DNA from: Tangfeifania sp.
GTDB taxonomy: Bacteria > Bacteroidota > Bacteroidia > Bacteroidales > Prolixibacteraceae
Reading direction: 5' to 3'
NCBI GenBank assembly: GCA_018400515.1
Contig: JAGYMR010000009.1
Span: 1-28,064 of the forward strand
Length of the DNA: 28,064 nucleotides
The number at the start of each line of letters is the position of its first letter. Within the stretch, counting starts at the first letter, position 1. Under the pieces are notes generated by a model, which was not told the DNA's origin, searched no databases, and worked only from the letters and a program-made list of their open reading frames with translations. Position numbers and translations under genes: made by a program. Shown here in pieces: positions 23,384 to 28,064 of the stretch.

Positions 23384-24847
23384 TCAGAGTTTCTTGCGCA
23401 AACGGGCCACGGGGATGCCTAGTTGTTCCCTGTATTTTGCCACCGTTCTGCGGGCGATATTATAGGATTTCTCTTTCAGAATGGCGGTGAGTTTTTCATC
23501 GGTTAGTGGTTTTTGTTTGTCCTCATTTCCAATGCATTCCTGTAAAATTTTCTTTATTTCCCGGGTGGAAACTTCCTCCCCGTCATTTTTCTGAAGCCCT
23601 TCGGAAAAGAAATATTTGAGCGGAAAGATCCCAAAATGGGTTTGTATGTATTTGCTGTTTGAAACCCGCGAAATGGTGGAGATATCCAGTCCTGTCCTTT
23701 CAGCAATGTCTTTCAGGATCATGGGGCGGAGTTTGGCTTCATCGCCCTCCTTGAAATATTCCCTCTGAAAATCGATGATCTCCGACATGGTGAGCAAAAG
23801 CGTATGGTTTCTTTGCCGGATGGCGTCGATGAACCACTTGGCTGCGTCGACTTTTTGTTTTACAAACGTCAGGGCGTCTTTCCGTTCTTTGGCCTTTTTT
23901 TTGTTTTGCTCTACCAGGGAGTGTAACATCTCCAGGTAGGTTTCGTTAATTTTCAGTTCAGGCACATTCTGTTGATTCAGTGAGAGTTGCAGTTCCCCGT
24001 CGATATTCTCAAGCAGGAAATCCGGGATAATGGGCTGGTTCGATTTATTCATTGGGTTGCTGTAGGAACTGCCCGGCTTCGGATTCAACTTCAGTACCTG
24101 TTCGATGCCCTTTTTTAATTCCTCCTCAGAAAGATCCAGTTTCTTCTTAATTTTTTCATAGTGCTTCCGGGTAAATTCGTCGAAGTAATCTTTCACGATG
24201 GCCCCCGCCAGTTCATGGCTTTTGTTCTCCTTGCGTTCCAGCTGAAGTAAAAGACATTCCCGCAGGTCCCGCGCACCTACCCCCGGGGGGTCGAGCTGCT
24301 GAATGATGTGAAGGATTTCCTGCAGTTTTTCTTCCGGCACCTCCATGTTCAGATTAAATGCCAGATCGTCGCTGATGGACTGTAAATCGCGGCGGAGATA
24401 CCCGTCATCATCAATGTTGCCAATGATATATTCCGCCAGCTTTCTGTCTTCTTCCGGGAGAGTGATCATCCCGAGTTGTTCCCGAAGGTTTTCGTGAAAA
24501 GTGGTTCCCACGGAGAAGGGAATTTCGACGTATTCATCATCCCTGGAATAATTGTTGGAAGCTGTTTTATAGGAAGGGATCTCCTCCTCTTCCTCATCGA
24601 AATAGTCATCGTAAGAGAATTCATCGTTGTCCTGTTCGCTGCTGTTGTCGTCAGCATCGGAGGTGCCTGTTTCCTCGTTTTCCGGAGGGCTGTCCGAATC
24701 GAGTTCCAGCACGGGATTCTCCTCCAGCTCTTTTTTAATGCGCTGTTCAAGTTGGAGCGTAGGGATCTCCAGAAGCTTTATCACCTGAATCTGCTGCGGT
24801 GAAAGCTTTTGCAGTAACTTTTGCTGTAACGAAAGTTTTTGCTCCAT
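23384..24847 (-). CDS. rpoN: RNA polymerase sigma-54 factor
   Basis: The product has 487 residues. Region I is the Gln/Leu-rich N terminus (LQQKLLQKLSPQQIQ), which contacts activators and core. Region II is a very acidic linker of about 70 residues. The core-binding and helix-turn-helix segments follow, with DLREC in the GARDLR region. The C-terminal RpoN box ARRTVAKYRE (465-474) reads the -24 promoter element. All parts are intact. It lies 63 bp after asnS. No sigma-54 activator is encoded in the window. Confidence 0.97.
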   Translation of the reverse strand: MEQKLSLQQKLLQKLSPQQIQVIKLLEIPTLQLEQRIKKELEENPVLELDSDSPPENEETGTSDADDNSSEQDNDEFSYDDYFDEEEEEIPSYKTASNNYSRDDEYVEIPFSVGTTFHENLREQLGMITLPEEDRKLAEYIIGNIDDDGYLRRDLQSISDDLAFNLNMEVPEEKLQEILHIIQQLDPPGVGARDLRECLLLQLERKENKSHELAGAIVKDYFDEFTRKHYEKIKKKLDLSEEELKKGIEQVLKLNPKPGSSYSNPMNKSNQPIIPDFLLENIDGELQLSLNQQNVPELKINETYLEMLHSLVEQNKKKAKERKDALTFVKQKVDAAKWFIDAIRQRNHTLLLTMSEIIDFQREYFKEGDEAKLRPMILKDIAERTGLDISTISRVSNSKYIQTHFGIFPLKYFFSEGLQKNDGEEVSTREIKKILQECIGNEDKQKPLTDEKLTAILKEKSYNIARRTVAKYREQLGIPVARLRKKL

Positions 24848-24910
24848 GTCCCTTTTTTCTTAGCCCTGTAAATTTACTATTTTTTTTTGAAGGGCTTCAA
24901 GTATGACGAA

Positions 24911-26347
24911 TCAGAATTCGGCATTTTTGGGCGTTCTGGGGAAAGCGATCACATCACGGATATTGCCCATGCCGGTGATGAACTGGACAAACCGTTCAAA
25001 TCCCAGTCCAAAGCCACTGTGGATCACGCTTCCGAACCTTCGTGTATCCAGGTACCACCACATCTCTTCTGCCGGAATGTCCATCTCTTTCATCCGGCGC
25101 TCCAGTTTTTCCAGGTCTTCTTCCCTTTGCGATCCACCGATAATTTCACCAATCTGGGGAAACAAAACATCCATGGCCCTGACGGTTTTATCATCGCTGT
25201 TCTGCTTCATGTAAAAAGCTTTGATGTTTTTGGGATAGTCCGTTAATATTACGGGGCATTTAAAATGTTTTTCCACCAGGTACCGTTCATGTTCACTTTG
25301 CAGGTCCACTCCCCAGTCCACCGGGAACTGGAATTTATTCTTTTTATAGGGTTTGGAATTTTTTAATATGTCAATGGCTTCGGTGTAGGTTATCCGGACA
25401 AATTGGCTGTCAAGCACAAATTTCAGTTTTTCCACCAACTCCATGGATCGTTGGTCTTTCGGTTTATTCTTTTCCTCCTGTTCCAGGCGCCGGGCAAGGA
25501 ACTGCAGGTCGTCGCTGCAATGTTCCAGGGCGTAGTGGATAAGGTATTTAACAAATTCCTCCGCCAGGTCCATGTTATCATTCAGGTCATAAAAGGCCAT
25601 TTCAGGTTCGATCATCCAGAATTCGGCCAGGTGGCGGGTGGTGTTGGAGTTTTCGGCACGGAAGGTGGGGCCGAAGGTATAAATCTCCCCCAGAGCCAGT
25701 GCGCCGAGTTCTCCTTCCAGTTGCCCGGAAACAGTCAGGTTGGTGGGTTTCCCGAAAAAGTCTTTGCTGTAATCGGGGGTCCCTGCTTCCGTAAGTGGCG
25801 GATTCACCGGATCGAACGTGGAAACCCGGAACATTTGTCCGGCTCCTTCGGCATCGCTGGCGGTAATAATAGGTGTATGCAGGTACACAAATCCTTTTTT
25901 GTTAAAGAAGTGATGAATGGCATAGGCCATAGCGTGACGGATCCGGAACACAGCGCCAAAAGTGTTTGTTCGAAACCGGAGGTGGGCATTTTCGCGGAGG
26001 AATTCCAACGAGTGCTTCTTGGGCTGGATGGGATATTTTTCCGGGTCTGCTTTCCCGAGTAACTCCATTTTTTCAGCCAGCAGTTCCACTTTCTGGCCGC
26101 TTCCCTGCGATTCGGCAAGAACCCCTATCACTGAAAGGGCTGCCCCGGTGTTGATCTCATGTAGTAATTGTTCGTCGAATTTTCCGGTCTCAGCAACGAC
26201 CTGCAGGTTATGGATGGTTGAACCGTCATTTAAAGCAATGAAATTGACATTTTTACTTCCCCGCCGGGTTCGTACCCAGGCTTTCACGTTTATTTTCTCC
26301 CCCGTTTTTCCATTTAAAAGAATGTCCTTAATTTTTAATCTTTCCAT
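24911..26347 (-). CDS. asnS: Asparaginyl-tRNA synthetase
   Basis: The product is a 478-residue class IIb aminoacyl-tRNA synthetase that charges tRNA-Asn. An OB-fold anticodon-binding domain occupies about 1-110 ([20 protein letters not shown]). The catalytic core follows, with motif 2 [20 protein letters not shown] and motif 3 [16 protein letters not shown]. Motif 2 reads AENSNT, as in AsnRS, whereas aspartyl enzymes carry a different segment. Length and end points match the bacterial family. It leads the asnS-rpoN-PAP2-like group on the minus strand. Confidence 0.97.
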   Translation of the reverse strand: MERLKIKDILLNGKTGEKINVKAWVRTRRGSKNVNFIALNDGSTIHNLQVVAETGKFDEQLLHEINTGAALSVIGVLAESQGSGQKVELLAEKMELLGKADPEKYPIQPKKHSLEFLRENAHLRFRTNTFGAVFRIRHAMAYAIHHFFNKKGFVYLHTPIITASDAEGAGQMFRVSTFDPVNPPLTEAGTPDYSKDFFGKPTNLTVSGQLEGELGALALGEIYTFGPTFRAENSNTTRHLAEFWMIEPEMAFYDLNDNMDLAEEFVKYLIHYALEHCSDDLQFLARRLEQEEKNKPKDQRSMELVEKLKFVLDSQFVRITYTEAIDILKNSKPYKKNKFQFPVDWGVDLQSEHERYLVEKHFKCPVILTDYPKNIKAFYMKQNSDDKTVRAMDVLFPQIGEIIGGSQREEDLEKLERRMKEMDIPAEEMWWYLDTRRFGSVIHSGFGLGFERFVQFITGMGNIRDVIAFPRTPKNAEF

Positions 26348-26458
26348 GTTCCGGCTGTTTTAAATGCTTTTAGCTTAAGGTTTACAAAAATAAATTTTTA
26401 TGGTGATTTTCTTTCTCCGGGGGGGCTAAATTTTGCTTTTTTAATGGAGCGGTTATAT

Positions 26459-26487
26459 AAAAAAAACTATCCGCCACCGGCGGATAG
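26459..26487 (-). terminator. Rho-independent terminator of the Gfo/Idh/MocA gene
   Basis: On the minus strand CTATCCGCC pairs perfectly with GGCGGATAG across a 3-nt loop (26487-26467), and eight T follow (26466-26459). It lies about 90 bp after the stop codon of the oxidoreductase gene and separates it from asnS. Confidence 0.92.
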
Positions 26488-26576
26488 CCTTTCACCTGCC
26501 TGATTGATTTACCGGTTCAGTTTGCATCCCGGTCAATGCGACTGTTCAGCGGCAGGGATTGAACCGGAAAGAGGGG

Positions 26577-27926
26577 TTATCCCTCCAGTGTTCCCGGAAC
26601 GGGGACTTTGGCATTTTTAATATAACCAATGTCTCCCATGATGTATGTTTCCGGGCCCAGTTTCATGTCTGAATTCATCATTTCATCGAAGGTCACCTCT
26701 TTTCCCGTATAGGCTGAAACCCTTCCCATGATGGCCATCATGTTTGAAATGGCTGTTTGTTCTGCTTCATTGACAGGGATGTCTTTACGGATGCAGGTGA
26801 CCAGGTCGATGTGCTCCTGGACGTACGGACTGGTTTCAGATGCTTCGGCAAGGAATAACTGATTGCCGCCGGCATCGACGATCTGGGGTTTGTGCCCGGC
26901 AGTGGTGGCAATCGCTTTGGTTCCGTTGAAAATTTCATAAACACCGTTGGTGCACCCGTTGATCTGACGGCAGGTGCTGTGCATGTGCCGTCCGTCATCA
27001 TAAACAAAGTCCACGCTGAAATTATCGTACTGGTCGCCCGTGACCCTGCGTTGCCTTGATCCAAAGCCGAGGGCTTTCACGGGGGCTTCTCCCATGAACC
27101 ACTGGGCAACATCCAGGTTATGCACGTGTTGCTCCACGATGTGATCCCCTGAGAGCCAGCACCAGTTTACCCAGTCGCGGATCATCCATTCCATTTCGCT
27201 CCATTCGGGCTGGTTGTTCCGGTGCCATAATTTTCCGCCGTTCCAGTAAACATTGGCCGAAATGATTTTTCCAATGGCATTTTCGTTCAGTTTTTTGATC
27301 AGGTTAATATAGCTGTGTTCATGGCGGCGCTGTGTTCCGGTTATTACTTTCAGTCCCTGCGAATCGGCCATTTTTGCCGCTGTAATGATCTGCCGGATTC
27401 CTGTCGGGTCAACCGCGAGCGGTTTTTCCATGAATACATGTTTTCGTGCTTTTACTGCAGCTTCGAACATTTCCGGCCTGAATTTCGGCGGGGTCGCAAG
27501 AATTACAACATCAACGCCTGAATCAATCACTTTTTCGTAAGCATCAAACCCGATGAAGCAATTTTCTTCAGGAACTTCGAGCCCTTTCTGGTCTTTCAGT
27601 TTCCCTTTCAAGCTGTCGAGCCGGTCCTGGAAAACATCGCCCAAGGCTGTAATGGTAAGCCCGGGACCGGCATCCAGAAAGTTCATGGCTGCTCCGGAAC
27701 CGCGGCCACCGCAACCGATAACGCCCGCTTTTAATTCTTTTCCTTCCGGGGCGGTTTCAAGTAACGGAGGAAGGTTGAGTTCCCGGGGTTCCCAGTTATA
27801 ATCACCTGCAGCACCGTTTCCTTCTGTGGTGCAGGATGAGAATGTCCCCACACCCATGGCTCCGGCAGCACTTACGGCTGCCGCACCGGCCAAAAATTGA
27901 CGTCTTGAAAAATTATTCTTTCCCAT
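26577..27926 (-). CDS. Tat-exported Gfo/Idh/MocA-family oxidoreductase
   Basis: The product has 449 residues. The N terminus is a twin-arginine signal (NFSRRQFLAG, Arg8-Arg9) running into FSSC with Cys32, so it may be a Tat-exported lipoprotein. The Rossmann loop is GVIGCGGRGSG at 68-78, and the family catalytic region is EKPLA with Lys168. Bacteroidota encode many such exported oxidoreductases, thought to act on sugars or inositol derivatives with a tightly bound nicotinamide cofactor; no substrate can be assigned. It lies 39 bp after the SUMF1-like gene and probably shares its transcript. Confidence 0.93.
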   Translation of the reverse strand: MGKNNFSRRQFLAGAAAVSAAGAMGVGTFSSCTTEGNGAAGDYNWEPRELNLPPLLETAPEGKELKAGVIGCGGRGSGAAMNFLDAGPGLTITALGDVFQDRLDSLKGKLKDQKGLEVPEENCFIGFDAYEKVIDSGVDVVILATPPKFRPEMFEAAVKARKHVFMEKPLAVDPTGIRQIITAAKMADSQGLKVITGTQRRHEHSYINLIKKLNENAIGKIISANVYWNGGKLWHRNNQPEWSEMEWMIRDWVNWCWLSGDHIVEQHVHNLDVAQWFMGEAPVKALGFGSRQRRVTGDQYDNFSVDFVYDDGRHMHSTCRQINGCTNGVYEIFNGTKAIATTAGHKPQIVDAGGNQLFLAEASETSPYVQEHIDLVTCIRKDIPVNEAEQTAISNMMAIMGRVSAYTGKEVTFDEMMNSDMKLGPETYIMGDIGYIKNAKVPVPGTLEG

Positions 27927-27965
27927 AATTAATTGTTTTTGGTTGATTTAGGATTTTAAAAATAG

Positions 27966-28064
27966 TTATTTTTTTCCGGTTTTTTCATCAAATTCACAAA
28001 CAACTCTAAAACTGATGAAATTGCAGTCGGATAACCACCATTTGCTTTTCGGCATCTGGGGGTC
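27966..28064 (-). CDS. C-terminal end of a SUMF1/formylglycine-generating-enzyme-like protein (partial)
   Basis: The last 32 codons and a TAA stop are visible in one frame that runs off the window edge. The residues DPQMPKSKWWLSDCNFISF followed by RVV match the C-terminal end of the FGE/SUMF1 domain, where DPQxPKSxWWxTD and GFRVV are usual, as I recall the family. Such proteins activate sulfatases or act as unrelated lipoproteins (gliding-motility and C-type-lectin-like uses occur in Bacteroidota). The catalytic cysteines would lie outside the window. Recognised by eye from a short piece. Confidence 0.65.
   Translation of the reverse strand, partial: DPQMPKSKWWLSDCNFISFRVVCEFDEKTGKK

Noticed and set aside
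1..28064. CRISPR arrays, insertion sequences, prophage or integration sites
   Set aside because: No regularly spaced 25-40 bp repeats, transposase motifs or integrase genes were seen; every large gene has an ordinary chromosomal function.

Overview
The window comes from a bacterium of the Bacteroidota. The signs are a large TonB-dependent receptor with an N-terminal carboxypeptidase-regulatory-like domain, lipoprotein signal peptides, an HtpG with the charged C-terminal insert usual in this phylum, Bacteroidota-style promoters without Shine-Dalgarno sequences, and sigma-54 with an acidic linker. Order-level placement (perhaps Marinilabiliales or Bacteroidales) is a guess.

Left flank (1-7.1 kb): the 5' half of a tRNA-Ser on the minus strand at the edge, a patatin-like phospholipase, a class V aminotransferase, htpG on the plus strand ending in a strong terminator, and a lysine-pathway-type (saccharopine/alanine dehydrogenase-like) oxidoreductase.

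Centre (6.6-22.7 kb): what I read as a phosphate-starvation (Pho) island. A minus-strand operon encodes a beta-helix lipoprotein, a TonB-dependent receptor and a small MORN/YwqK-like secreted protein. Next to it lies a response regulator/histidine kinase pair. Divergent from that pair is a plus-strand operon of an outer-membrane porin-like barrel and a second, clearly paralogous beta-helix lipoprotein. Then come a calcineurin-like phosphoesterase resembling phosphate-starvation phospholipase C (PlcP type), a PiT phosphate permease with a PhoU-like tail, and a canonical phoR-phoB pair. Several intergenic regions carry tandem 7-mers close to nTGTAAT repeated every 11 bp, the geometry of PhoB boxes. 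The best are at 6587-6626 and 11826-11876, with weaker ones before the phosphoesterase and PiT genes. The main hypothesis is that the two beta-helix lipoproteins are SusD-like partners of two different outer-membrane channels (an energised receptor and a passive porin) in one Pho-regulated uptake system. The 6587-6626 array has no ordinary gene close downstream and may drive a small RNA or a long leader.

Right flank (22.7-28.1 kb): a minus-strand group asnS, rpoN and a PAP2-like membrane protein that has lost a catalytic His. Then a Tat-exported Gfo/Idh/MocA oxidoreductase with a clear terminator, preceded by the last 32 codons of a formylglycine-generating-enzyme-like (SUMF1) protein cut by the window edge.
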